Positions 43,046 to 54,608 are shown, counted from the first letter of the stretch. The stretch: DNA of 64,000 nt from Symbiodinium natans (GCA_905221605.1 CAJNDS010001913.1:212501-276500), one strand, 5' to 3'. The notes: generated by a model not told the origin, from the sequence alone. Translations and numbers: made by a program.

Positions 43046-43232
43046 CTGGGCGGGGGGGTGGGGGGGGGGAGTGGGGGGGGGGGGGGGGGGGGGGGGGGGA
43101 GGGGGTCGGGGGCGAGGGGGGAGGGGGGGGGGGGGGTAGGGGGGGGGGTGGGGGGGGTACGGGGGGGGGGGTAGGGGGGGGGAGGGGGGGGGTAGGGGGG
43201 GGGGGGTAGGGGGGGGGGGGCAGGGGGGGGGA
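43046..43232 (+). repeat. G-rich tract of about 185 bp
   Basis: Near-continuous G on the + strand with scattered T, A and C. The Gly-rich and Pro-rich frames it opens on both strands are artefacts. Confidence 0.95.
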
Positions 43233-43239
43233 GGGTTTT

Positions 43240-43560
43240 TTCCAAAAGGAGCGCCTGTGGCTTTTACAGAAGGTTTCGGATGCCATGCAGATGCTCTGGG
43301 TGCCGGTGTCGAGCAGAGATTGTGGAGAAGTACGACGCACTGTTTCCTCTGCAACACGAGGCAGGATGGACTGGCTGCATGGAAGACCGCTGCCACACAG
43401 CTCTGGTTCCGGGCCTATGCTACCATGAGCGTGTGCGAGGACATACAGCCACCCGACATTGCTTTGGGCCCTCACACCACCTCTCCCCTCCTACGTCAGG
43501 GACAGCCTAAATCCTCCTACTCCTCAACGGAAAAGCTGCCGGGGTGCCCCCCCCCCCCCC
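43240..43560 (+). other. Possible coding region after the G tract
   Basis: About 300 bases of ordinary composition between the G tract and a C run. One frame contains THCFLCNTRQDGLAAWKTAA, then TQLWFRAYATM; another contains EIVEKYDALFPLQHEAG. Neither has a decisive start or border. Confidence 0.2.
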
Positions 43561-44193
43561 GCGTTTTGGGGGGCAATCACCAACACGCCGCCAGGGTCGG
43601 CGGACCCTTCTTTCCCCTAAACCCTGGCGACCGACCCCCCCTACCCCCCTCCCCCCCCGAAAGAGGGAGGTTTTCACCTCCATCCAACACGCCGCCAGGG
43701 TCGGCGGACCCTAAACCCTGGACCCTAAACCCTAAACCCTAAACCCTAAACCTTACTTAAACCTTAAATCCTTAAACCCTCAGGCCCCGGGCTCCTTTTT
43801 CTGGGATTTAGGGCCGGCTTCATCCCCTCCCGTCTCATCTGACGTGTGGGGGGTTTACGATATTTGGGTTTCGGGTTTAGGGTTTAGGTTTTAGGGTTTA
43901 GGGTTATCTGACAAGTGGGGGTTTACGATATTAGGGGTTCCTTCTTGGGGTCCTTGTTATTAGGAAATCTTACTATTTTTGGGGTCCATATTAGGGTCCC
44001 TTATGTTTCGTAACGCCCCATGTTGTCATGAAGAAGCAACTATAGAGCATGAAGGGGGGGGGAGGGAGAGCGTACAACATGATAGTCAATTGTAGTAATC
44101 CTCTCCCATCCCGAATGAACAGCTACGCACATCGGGGTATGTCAACTGCGCCCAATCCCTAAAACCCATCCCAAACCTGGACACTCAAACCCG

Positions 44194-44313
44194 GGAGTAC
44201 TACACTTCAATACTTTTATTGGTTCTGGGTTCCTTATTTGGGCTACTCATCCCTAGGAAGTATATACTATTTTTTCAGGCTCTACTCCAAAGAAGGGAAT
44301 CTAGTCCGGGGAG
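44194..44313. repeat. Element family G, copy 1
   Basis: GGGAGTACTACACTTCAATA, then CTTTTATTGGTTCTGGGTTCC, then AAGTATATACTATTTTTTCA, then GGCTCTACTCCAAAGAAG. A close copy lies at 59591-59704. Confidence 0.7.
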
Positions 44314-45000
44314 TTTCGAAACTCTAGACTCGAAACCCTATTGCGGCCGCACGAGTTCTTCAGCTGCTGCGCTTGGGGATGTAGGGTCCGGAGTCAAACG
44401 ACCCGAAAGGAACACTGCGGAAGTCACCTTGGTAGTAGGGTTTAGGGGTTCTAGGGTGTGGACCCCCTCCCCCCCTCCACAAGCAGCCCACTTTCCCTAA
44501 AAGAGCCCACAAAACCTTGCCAACCCGATTGAACTCCAAGAACCCTGTTCAAGAAACTGCCAAAACTCCCTCCCCCCGCCCCCACCCTTCCTAGTTTCTT
44601 TTTGTTTTTACCCTAAACCCTAAACTAACTACACTCTAAACCCCAAACCCTCAATCTCTCAATCCTAAACCCTCAACCCTAAATCCCTACATCCTTAAAC
44701 CCTAAACTCTTCTTGGTCTTGTGTTGCGAACTTTTAGGTTCCTCTCCTTGGCCCTGCCTTCGCCTGCTGCAGGCCTCAGGGTTTAGTGTTTTTGGGGTTG
44801 AGGGTTTTGGGTTTAGGGTTTAGGGTTTGGGGGTTTAGGGTTTAGGGTTTGGGGGTTTAGGGATTAGGGTTGAGGAGTTCGTGTTAGGGTTTAGGGCTTT
44901 CGGGAGTTAGGGCTAGGGGGTTGGGGTTTAGGGTTTGGGGTGTCGTGTTGGGTGCCAGGGGTGAGTGCCTCAGGGTTTTGGGTTCTTGGAATCCCTGTGA

Positions 45001-45145
45001 TACTTGCAGGTTGAGGGTACTTAGTAACCCATTATAAGTGTAGTGATACACACGCATAGAGGCCCCTTGAGTACCCTAATAGCATGATGATTGGGTTGTA
45101 AGGAAAGATATCATTGGGTCACTAGGTACCACAACCTCGAAGTAC
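45001..45145. mobile_element. Foldback family C, copy 8
   Basis: Tips TACTTGCAGGTTGAGGGTAC and TAGGTACCACAACCTCGAAG. Directly followed by a family F copy at 45150-45230. Confidence 0.7.
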
Positions 45146-45149
45146 CCTT

Positions 45150-45230
45150 TCACCCTCTATTCTGGTTCTAGGTTCCCCCTTATAATAAAGTAAGCAGCCA
45201 CAAAAGGGCACCTTTGTTATTGTGGTATTG
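45150..45230. mobile_element. Element family F, copy 4, partial
   Basis: Contains GGTTCTAGGTTCCCCCTTAT and AGCCACAAAAGGGCACC. Confidence 0.5.
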
Positions 45231-45493
45231 GCCTTTTACGGGTTTCAGCTATGACTATGGCATAGTGACAAGACTCAGGATCTTCGTCTGGATTTGAGTT
45301 CGTCATTTTTGGGCGTTTTTGGGGTTTAGGGTTTAGGGCTTAGGGCTTAGGGCTTAGGGTTTAGGAATCCTTACACCCGGCCTTACTTGTGTAGGTCACT
45401 CGAGAACTAAGAGGCAGCTGGGCATTGCGCGAACCCAACTCCAGTGAGCCTTCAGCCGCATAGCCCCTGGACGCGATGACTAAACCCTAAGGC

Positions 45494-45595
45494 TTGGGAT
45501 GTTCCCCCTCCTACCAACAGTCCTTACGAGATATCATAGTACCCCCTACGATATTCCCTATTAAGGGCTGTAAGTATAAGAGGGAACATCGCAAC
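45494..45595. mobile_element. Foldback family B, copy 5
   Basis: Tips TTGGGATGTTCCCCCTC and GAGGGAACATCGCAA, with ACCAACAGTCC opposite GGGCTGTAAGTATAA. Confidence 0.7.
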
Positions 45596-46181
45596 CCTGA
45601 AGCCCCAACAGCTGCCTGCTTCCTACCGAACTCCTAGGCACTACACCCGAAACCCGACACCCCCTTTGAGGTCGAAGGTGGGTTTAGGCAGACAGGCGGG
45701 CTGCAAGACAGGAGCTTCTAACATCAAAACAAACCCTTAGGGTTTAGGGTTTAGGGTTTAAGGTTTAGGGTTTAGGGTTTCGGGTTTAGGGTTTAGGGTT
45801 CGTGATCAAAGCCATCCAAAGTTCAGACTCTAAACTCATCCCTGCGCCCTAAACCCGAACCCTCCTCAGCGTGGAAGCCAGAGCTCGAAATAGCCCCCGA
45901 CCCTCGAGACGACATTCAGAGCAGTAGAAGCCTACAAAGCTGCAGTACAGGGCCTTGAGCATCCTAAACCCTAAACCCGCAACCCGAAAAGCCCTAAACC
46001 CCAAACCCCCCAAAAGACTTAAGGCCCTGAGAGAATCAAGTCCCTAATCTAGGGCTTGGGGGAGCTTTAGGGTCTAAGGTTTCGGGTTTGGTGTCTAGGG
46101 GTTTAGGGTCTAGGGGTTTAGGGGCGTTGGGTTTGGCGTTTAGGGTTTGGGGTTGCAGAAGGGTGTCGAAGGGCAACGTCT

Positions 46182-46790
46182 GACCGTGACCGGGTGAACG
46201 GGCTGACCGGATCCGGTTGACCGGATCCGGTCGGCCTGGCTGGCTGACCGGACTGAGCTGACCGGCTGGCCGACCTGACCGGGCTGACCGATCCGAGCGA
46301 CCGGACTGACCTGACCGGGCTGACCTGACCGAACTGACCGACCTGACCAGACTGACCCGACCGGGCTGACCTGACCGGGCTGACCTGACCGAACTGACCG
46401 ACCTGACCGGGCCGACCTGACCAGGCTGACCGAACTGACCGACCTGACCCGGCGACCGGACCGACCTGACTGGGCTGACCTGACCGGGCTGACCTGACAG
46501 AACTGACGGACCTGACCGGGCGACCGGACCGACCTGACCAGGCTGACCTGACCGGGCTGAACTGACCGACCTGACCGGGCGACCGGGCCGACCTGACCAG
46601 ACTGACCTGACCGGGCTGACCTGACCGGGCTGACCTGACCGAACTGACCGACCTGACCCTGCGACCGGACGGACCTGACCAGGCTGACCTGACCGGGCTG
46701 ACCTGACCGAACTGACCGACCTGACCGGGCGACCGGGCCGACCTGACCTGACCGAACTGACCGAACTGACCGACCTGACCGGGGCACCAG
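46182..46790. repeat. GACC-rich minisatellite, left arm
   Basis: About 600 bases of degenerate units built from CTGACCGGG, CTGACCTGACC and GAACTGACCGACC. Same sequence as the right arm on the other strand. The long minus-strand frame here (Arg/Ser/Gln/Val-rich) is an artefact of the repeat. Confidence 0.9.
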
Positions 46791-46940
46791 AGTTAGTACT
46801 AATCTTCTTTATTTGCCAACGCCGTCATTCCAGACCTTCGTTTTCCTTTTCGTCATAAGGCAGCACCGTGGTCTTTGCAGCATTCGCTGTTCCTGGATGA
46901 AGGAAGATTGACAGCCACCCAAATGTTTTCCTACTTAATT
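46791..46940. repeat. Shared 150-bp arm segment, left copy
   Basis: Contains TTAGTACTAATCTTC, CCAACGCCGTCATTCCAGAC and GATTGACAGCCACCCAAATG. The inverted copy is at 51905-52055 with only a few differences, and a partial direct copy lies at about 47472-47530. It is the least repetitive part of the arms and so the best probe for other copies of this element. Confidence 0.85.
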
Positions 46941-48130
46941 GCAAAGAGAATAGATGTTTCCCTATTAAATCCAAAGAAAACAAAGGTTTTGCTATTGAAA
47001 TCCCAGAGCGAATAGAGATTTTCCCTGAAATTTCCGAGAAGATAGATTTCCCTCATAAAGTGCAAAGGACAACAACGACAACAACGACGACAACGACAAC
47101 AACGACGACAACGACAACAACGACGACAACGACGACGACAACGTTGCTAAGAGAATAGATGTTTCCTTATTAAATCCTAAGAAAACAAAGGTTTTGCTAT
47201 TAAAATCCCAAAGCGAATAGAGATTTTCCCTGAAATTTCCGAGAAGATAGATTTCCTTCATAAAGTGCAAAGGACAACAACGACAACAACGACAACAACG
47301 ACGACAACGACAACAACGACGACAACGACAACAACGACGACAACGACGACAACGACGACAACAACAACGACAACGTTGCAAAGAGAATAGATGTTTCCTT
47401 ATTAAATCCAAAGAAAACAAAGGTTTTGCTATTGAAATCCCAAAGCGAATAGAGATTTTCCCTGACATTTCCTGCAGCATTCGCTGTTCCTGGATGAAGG
47501 AATATTGACAGCCACCCAAATGTTTTCCTACTTAATTACAAAGAGAATAGATGTTTCCCGATTAAATCCAAAGAAAACAAAGGTTTTGCTATTGAAATCC
47601 CAGAGCGAATAGACATTTTCCCTGAAATTTCCGAGAAGATAGATTTCCCTCATAAGTGCAAAGGACAAACAACGACAACAACGACAACGACGACGACAAC
47701 TACAACAACGACGACAACGACGACAACGACGACGACAACAGCGACAACGACAACGACAACGTTGCAAAGAGAATAGATGTTTCCTTATTAAATCCAAAGA
47801 AAACAAAGGTTTTGCTAATGAAATCCCAAAGAAAACAAAGGTTTTGCTATTGAAATCCCAAAGCGAATAGAGATTTTCCCTGACATTTCCGAGAAGATAG
47901 ATTTCCCTCACAAAGTGCAAAGGAAATGAATATTCTATTTTAAAATACAAAGAAATGAAAGGATTCCTAGTAACGTACCAAGGAGACTTAGGTTTTTTCA
48001 GTCAAAGGCAAGCCGGGGGTCGCAAAAAGAATAGATGTTTCCCGATTAAATCCAAAGAAAACAAAGGTTTTGCTATTGAAATCCCAAAGCGAATAGAGAT
48101 TTTCCCTGATATTAACGTACCAAGGAGACT
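46941..48130. repeat. Tandem units of about 100 bp with AAC/GAC tails
   Basis: Repeated units begin AAAGAGAATAGATGTTTCC, continue ATTAAATCCAAAGAAAACAA, and end GATAGATTTCCCTCATAAAG, then TGCAAAGGAC. They are followed by ACAACAACGACGACAACGAC tails of varying length. Full or partial units start near 46943, 47145, 47381, 47539, 47766 and 48020, and one lies apart at 50368-50460. The unit-plus-variable-tail layout is regular. No coding potential. Confidence 0.85.
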
Positions 48131-48139
48131 TAGGGTTTT

Positions 48140-48300
48140 TTTCCGTCAAAGGCAAGCGGGGGGGTTGGGGGGGGCTGCATGTGTATGCTTTGGAGCAAGC
48201 TTGTGCGGCTTCAAAAAAAGCGGCTTCAAAAAAGCGGGGGGGTTGGGGGGGCGCAGCCGCCCCCATTTGCAAACATCATTTTCGCACGATATGTTATTGA
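48140..48300. repeat. GCGGGGGGGTTGGGGGG / GCAGCCGCCCCC unit
   Basis: G-rich unit containing TTTGCAAACATCATTTTCGC and ACGATA. Related copies at about 50541-50672, 50678-50742 and 50985-51050 separate the trinucleotide arrays. Confidence 0.8.
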
Positions 48301-48302
48301 AA

Positions 48303-48405
<103 letters not shown>

Positions 48406-48507
48406 CGGAAGAGGAGGAGGAGGAGGGCTTAGGCTTTAGGGTTTAGGGTTTAGGGTTTAGGGTTTAGGGTTTAGGGTTTAGGGTTTAGGGTGTAGGGTTT
48501 AGGGATT

Positions 48508-48830
48508 TTTGGGGGCTGCGGTGGGAAGCAAAGGCCCAGGGGCCCTCCTATCCCTAGGGATTTTTTGGGGCTGCGGTGGGAAGCAAAGGCCAAGAGGCCA
48601 TCCTATTGCTTAGGACTTTTTGGGCTGCAGTGGGAAGCAAAGGCCGCAAAGGCCCAGAGGCCCTCCTATTTTTTGGGATTCTTGGGGGCTGCGGTGGGAA
48701 GCAAAGGGTAGGGGCCCTCCTATCCCTTGGCATTTTTTGGGGCTGCGGTGGGAAGCAAAGGCCAAGAGGCCATCCCATTGCTTAGGACTTTTTGGGCTGC
48801 GGTGGGAAGCAAAGGCCCGGAGTCTACTAG
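48508..48830. repeat. Tandem units containing GGCTGCGGTGGGAAGCAAAG
   Basis: Six units of about 50-65 bases built around GGCTGCGGTGGGAAGCAAAG followed by GCCCTCCTATCCCTTGG-like sequence. Three more units lie at 49335-49470. Both blocks are followed by the same ACTAGCCGACA, then TAAGCCACAGTAATAGC sequence (48828-48890 and 49466-49520), so the block was duplicated as a whole. Confidence 0.85.
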
Positions 48831-48889
48831 CCGACAAAACTATCCTAAGCCACAGTAATAGCATTTTTCGTCAAAGTGAGTTCTTGCAA

Positions 48890-49334
48890 TTTCGGAAAAG
48901 AACAGCGGGGAGTCGTTTTGAAGCTCGAGAACTTATTTTGGGACAGGCTCGCCTCGCTGCCAGCTTTTGCGCGAAGCCGTTTCGGACCAAAAAGTAGGCT
49001 TTTTTCATAGATTCGCAAATTCTGAAATCACGCTGGCTCTGTACTTTTTTAGCCTAGAATCAGCAAAAACTGAAAACGTGCTCAAAAAATCCTACCGCGG
49101 ACATAGTAAAAAATCGCAAAAATTGGCCAATTTTTGGGGCCCGTGTAGTATAAAATCAAATAAAAACGGTACGTGAGCATGCCTTGAGATGCAGGAGAAA
49201 AGAGTACCCAGAAACCGCAGTATCATTCCCAAAAAATGACAAAAACACACCATACTCTCCTACGTCTCAATGCCGCACCCCAATTTATTTTGTTTTATTC
49301 TGCTTCCGCGTTGCTATAGTTGCAAAACTGGGTT
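48890..49334. other. Low-repeat interior segment
   Basis: About 450 bases with little internal repetition. The part at 48945-49150 (contains GCTGCCAGCTTTTGCGCGAA and CCTACCGCGGACATAG) recurs at 51078-51280 at high identity. No convincing protein domain in any frame. Confidence 0.6.
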
Positions 49335-49520
49335 TTTGGAGCTGCGGTGGGAAGCAAAGGCCCAGAGGCCCTCCTATCCCTTGGGATTCTTGTGGCTGCG
49401 GTGGGAAGCAAAGGCCGAGAGGCCATCCTATCGCTTAGGACTTTTTGGTCTGCGGTGGGAAGCAAACTAGCCGACAGAACTATCCTAAGCCACAGTAATA
49501 GCATTTTTCATCGAAGTGAG

Positions 49521-49536
49521 TTAAACAACAACAACG

Positions 49537-49598
<62 letters not shown>

Positions 49599-50213
49599 GA
49601 CAACAACGACCACAACAACGACCACAACAACGACCACAACAACGACCACAACAACGACCACAACAACGACCACAACAACGACCACAACAACGACCACAAC
49701 AACAACAACAACAACCACCACAACAACAACAGCCAACAGCAACAACAGCAACAACAACAACAACGACGACGACGACAACAACAACAACAAGTACGACAAG
49801 TACATGAACAAGAACAATAACAAGAACAAGAGCAAGAACACGAACAATAAGAAGAACAAGAACAAGAACAACAACAATAACAATAACACGAACAATAACA
49901 AGAACAGTAACAACAACAATAGCAGCAACAACAACAACAAGAAGAAGAACAATAACAAGAACGATAACGAGAACAACAACAACAACAACAACAACAACAG
50001 CAACAGCAACAGCAACAACAACAACGACGACGACAACAACAACAACAAGAAGAAGTACAAGTACAAGTACATGAACAAGACCAATAACAAGAACAAGAGC
50101 AAGAACACGGACAATAAGAAGACCAAGAACAAGAACAATAACAAGAACAATAGCAAGAACAATAACAATTAACAAGAACGATAACACCAACAACAACGAC
50201 AACAACAACAACG

Positions 50214-50253
<40 letters not shown>

Positions 50254-50260
50254 CCACAGC

Positions 50261-50295
<35 letters not shown>

Positions 50296-50312
50296 CCACC
50301 ACCACCACCACC

Positions 50313-50346
<34 letters not shown>

Positions 50347-50355
50347 CGAGTACAT
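49521..50355. repeat. AAC-rich trinucleotide and dodecanucleotide array
   Basis: AAC units with variants. At 49610-49700 a clean 12-base unit CACAACAACGAC is repeated about eight times. The stretch 49797-49880 is duplicated at about 50065-50148. All frames are open on both strands, producing false Asn-rich, Val-rich, Leu-rich and Cys-rich proteins of up to about 320 codons. Confidence 0.95.
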
Positions 50356-50744
50356 GAACAATACTAAGGTTTTGCTATTGAAATCCCAAAGCGAATAGAG
50401 ATTTTCCCTGAAATTTTCGAGAAGATAGATTTCCCTCATAAAGTGCAAAGGAAATGAAGATTTTCATTTTAAAATACAAAGAAAAGAAAAGGATTCCTAT
50501 TAACGTACCAAGCAGACTTAGGGTTTTTTTTTCCGTCAAAGGCAAGCGGGGGGGTTGGGGGGGCTGCATGTGTATGCTTTGAAGCAAGCTTGTGCGGCTT
50601 CAAAAAAAGCGGGGGGGTTGGGGGGGCGCAGCCGCCCCCATTTGCAAACATCATTTTCGCACGATAGGTTATTAAAAAGCGGGGGGGTTGGGGGGGGGCG
50701 CAGCCCCCCCCATTTGCAAACACCATTCTCGCACGATAGGTTTA

Positions 50745-50879
50745 TAGAAATGTTTGTAGTAGTATAGTCGTCGTCGTTGTCGTCGTCGTCGTCGTCGCAC
50801 TAGCAATAGTAGCAGTACTAGCAGTAGTAGCAGCAGCAGCAGTAGCAGTAGCAGTAGCAGTAGCAGTAGCAGTAGTAGC

Positions 50880-50953
<74 letters not shown>
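50745..50953. repeat. (TAG)n / (CAG TAG)n array
   Basis: Starts with GTCGTC units, changes to GCAGTA mixtures, then pure TAG. Confidence 0.9.
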
Positions 50954-51273
50954 GAGGAAGTTTCGCACGATAGGTTATGAAAGAGCGGGGGGGTTGGGGG
51001 GGGCGCAGCCCCGCCCATTTGCAAACACCATTCTCGCACGATAGGTTCTTTAATATGTATGCGCTCCGGAGCCGCCGCCTCGCTGCCAGCTTTTGTGCGA
51101 AGCCCGTTTCGGACGAAAATATAGGCTTTTTTCATAGATTCGCAAAAGTCTGAAATCACGCTGACTCTGTACTTTTTTAGCTTAGAATCAGCAAAAACTC
51201 AAAATCTGCACAAAAAGTCCTACCGCGGACATAGTAAAAAATCGCAAAAATTGACCTATTTTTGGGGCCCGTG

Positions 51274-51680
<407 letters not shown>

Positions 51681-51744
51681 GAAGAGGAGGAGGAGGAAGA
51701 GGAGGAGGAGGGAGGAGGAGGAGTATTGGTAGGCAAGGCGAGTC

Positions 51745-52460
51745 AAGGTCAGTCAGCCCATCAGGTCGGTCCTGTCGCACAGTCGGGTCAGGTCGGTCCG
51801 GTCACACATCAAGTCAATCCGGTTACCTGGCCAGGTCAGTCGGGGTCAGGTCGGTCCGGTCGCCCGGTCAGGTCGGTCAGGTCGGTCAGTTCGGTCAGGT
51901 CAAGTAGGAAAACATTTGGGTGGCTGTCAATATTCCTTCATCCAGGAACGGCGAATGCTGCAAAGACCACGGTGCCGCCTTATGACGAAAAGAAAACCGA
52001 AGGTCTGGAATGACGGCGTTGGCAAATAAAGAAGATTAGTACTAACTCTGGTACCCCGGTCAGGTCGGTCAGTTCGGTCAGGTCAGCCCGGTCAGGTCAG
52101 CCGGGTCAGGTCGGTCCGGTCGGGTCAGGTCGGTCAGTCCGGTCAGGTCAGCCCGGTCAGGTCAGCCCGGTCAGTCTGGTCAGGTCGGTCCGGTCGCCCG
52201 GTCAGGTCGGTCAGGTCAGCTCAGGTCGGCCCGGTCAGGTCAGTCCGGTCGCCCGGTCAGGTCGGTCAGTTCGGTCAGGTCAGCCCGGTCAGGTCAGTCC
52301 GGTCAGGTCAGTCGGTCAGCCGGGTCAGGTCGGCCCGGTTGTCCGGTCAGGTCAGCCAGATTGTCCGGTCGGGTCAGTCCCTTCTTGTCCTGATCAGTCA
52401 AGGTCCGCTTGCCCTGACCGGGTGACCGGACTGAACGGACGACCGGGCTGACCGGGTGAC
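51745..52460. repeat. GGTC-rich minisatellite, right arm, with inverted 150-bp segment
   Basis: GGTCAGGTCGGTC-type units at 51745-51903 and 52060-52460, on either side of the inverted 150-bp segment (51905-52055). Counterpart of the left arm. Confidence 0.9.
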
Positions 52461-53071
52461 CGGACGAAACGGGTGACCGGGCGACCGGGGGGGGCCCGGT
52501 CACGGTCCGGTCGTCCGGTCGACACCATGCTCTGGGGTTGATGGTGGTGTTTTTCAGGGAAGGCCCGAGGCTCGCAGTGATCGGGGCCTCCATGCGCTCG
52601 CGGCCTCCTAAACCCTAAACCCTAAACCCTAGACCCCCCCCAAGAGTCCAAGTTGGGGTTTCCGAAAGTATTCTAGGGGTTAGGGGGTTTCGGGTATAGG
52701 GTTTAGGGTTTAGGGTTTAGGGTTTAGGGTTTAGGGTTAGGTTTTCGGGTATAAGTAGGGTGTTAGGGTTTGGGGTTAGGGGTTTCTAGGGCTTAGGGTT
52801 TAGGGTTTATCTGGGTCTTACTTTTGGCTAGGGTGGGTAATTCCTAACCAGCCCCGACCCCTATAACCCGCAAAACCGCAATCCCAAAACCCCAAGATCT
52901 ACAGCCCTAAAAGCCCCAAACCCTTAACCCTAAATCCCTAACTTTCTAATCCCCAAACCCTAAACCCTAAACCCCTAAACCCCTAAACCCCTAAACCCTA
53001 AACCCTAAACCCTAAACCCTATAAACCCTAAACCCTAAACCCTAAACCCCCGAACTTTCAACCCTAAACAG

Positions 53072-53169
53072 GCATCTACGGCCTCTTTGCCTTCATCGGC
53101 CTCATCCGGCAGCCCTTCACGCTGGGTTGGTGGTGCCTTTTTCTCACCAGCCTCCTGGCCGAGATTTGG
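53072..53169 (+). CDS. Candidate exon, membrane segment with PFxxxWW
   Basis: CTAAACAG acceptor, TGG/GTTTAGG donor. Two bases then IYGLFAFIGLIRQPFTLGWW, then CLFLTSLLAEIW. Its second half parallels the candidate exon at 31553. CCCTAAA left, TTTAGGG right. The following 615 bases to CCTCTTGCAG at 53784 form a model intron. Confidence 0.45.
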
Positions 53170-53784
53170 GTTTAGGTTTTAGGGTTTAGGGTTTAGGGTT
53201 TAGGGTCTAGGGTTTAGGGTCTAGGGTTTAGGGTTTAGGGTTTAGGGTTCAGGTTTTTGGGTGTATTGGGTTTATAGGGTTTATAGGGTTTGGGGGTTTA
53301 GGGTTTATGAGGGTTTATAAGAGTTTACAAGAGTTTAGGGCTTAGGGCTTGGTTTGGTGTTTGGGGTTTGGGGTTTAGGTTTAGGGTTTAGGGAGCCAGT
53401 AGGTGCCTTACACACTCTGCCCTGCATTCTTCGACCCCACACCCTATAGCTTGTATAGGGTTTAAAGACCTCCTGCCTGAGATTACTGGAGAAGCCAGCG
53501 GGGAGTTGTTGGTTTAGGGTTGAGGGTTTAGGGTTCAGGGTTCAGGGTTTAGGGTTTAGGGTTTAGGGTTTAGGGTCGTAACCTTGAGGTCGAGCAGAGT
53601 CGGCTCAGCATTGTATTGTCATGAGACACGCCTTACCCGGCAGTCGATTCGGGCTGGGCCTTTTCTGCACTGAACGCTGGCCGCATCTGGAGTCGATGGT
53701 GTTGGGCTGTGTGCCAGTGTCATACTAGCGGCCCTAAACCCTAAACCCTAAACCCTAAAACCCTAAACCCTAAACCTCTTGCAG

Positions 53785-53877
53785 CCAGCTCACGCAGCCC
53801 GGAGTGTATGCGAGGAGGAGGCAGGCTTTGCTAAGCTTTGTGCAGGAGGCAGTCCGGAACTAAACCCTGCCCATTTG
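53785..53877 (+). CDS. Candidate exon
   Basis: CCTCTTGCAG acceptor. 31 open codons in phase with the end of the exon at 53169: PAHAARSVCEEEAGFAKLCA, then GGSPELNPAHL, up to GTTTATGG. Confidence 0.4.
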
Positions 53878-53931
53878 GTTTATGGAGGGACCCTGAATCT
53901 TATTTCCCCTATAAAACCCCTACATGGGTGG

Positions 53932-54029
53932 CTGGCAAAATTATGGTCCGTTTTTTGAGCCCTGTTGTAATACGGCGCCTAATATTTAGGGCACCTCAAA
54001 AGGGATCATATTTTTGACAGCCACCCATA
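53932..54029. mobile_element. Foldback family L
   Basis: ACATGGGTGGCTGGCAAAAT, then TATGGTCC, then TTTTTTGAG, is inverted as CTCAAAAGGGATCATATTTT, then TGACAGCCACCCATAT. About 98 bp; only copy recognised. Confidence 0.75.
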
Positions 54030-54608
54030 TATACCTTATATAGTCTCAAACATACCTAAGTAGGCCCCTACGTTTGAGTCTCGCGTAGTGATGTCTGGGT
54101 TTAGGCTCAGGGGTTAGGGTTTAGGACATATGTAGGAGTTGTGCTCCGTGAGGGACGAGACCTCAGAATGTTCAACGCTGCCGTTGGCTGCTTTTGGGGA
54201 GCCCACATCCTACACCCTAAGCCATATAAAACCTAACCCTAAACCCTCAACCCTCAACCCTATCTCAGGTTTTTTCTTCGTTTCTAAACCACAAGCCGTA
54301 GAGCAACCCCGAACCCTCCACCTTCAACCTTAGAAGCAGAAACCCTCAAGACCCCGAACCCTAAACAGGCTCTGGGCTCGAACCCTTAAACACTTAAACC
54401 CTATGCCTTCTTCCCTAAGACCCGAAACCCCTAAAGCCCTCAAACCTCGCGGGAGCCCTAAACCCCTCAAACCCCTGCACCGCTTAACCCCCCTCAACCC
54501 CTCAACCCCTAATCCCTAAACCCCTAAACCCCTTAAACCCTGAACCCTGAACCCTAAACCCTGAACCCTGAACTTTGAAGAACCCCGAGCCCTGAACCCT
54601 AACCCTTT

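Larger units (their letters stand above)
42000..46161. other. Mosaic left of the 6.4-kb element
   Basis: Contains C and G tracts, families B, C, F and G, and degenerate arrays. At 43560-43710 the phrase CACGCCGCCAGGGTCGGCGG occurs twice about 105 bases apart. Apart from the uncertain region at 43240-43560, no coding evidence. Confidence 0.5.

Noticed and set aside
42924-43475. Proline-rich and glycine-rich frames
   Set aside because: They result from the G tract; only the short ordinary stretch to its right might be coding.
46140-46787. 215-codon minus-strand Arg/Ser/Gln-rich frame
   Set aside because: It comes from the GACC minisatellite and has no start or border evidence.
49610-49700. 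CRISPR-like array
   Set aside because: The 12-base units are contiguous with no unique spacers.
49480-50448. Long minus-strand open frames (Leu/Val/Cys-rich, up to 322 codons)
   Set aside because: They are translations of AAC-type trinucleotide arrays, open in all frames on both strands.
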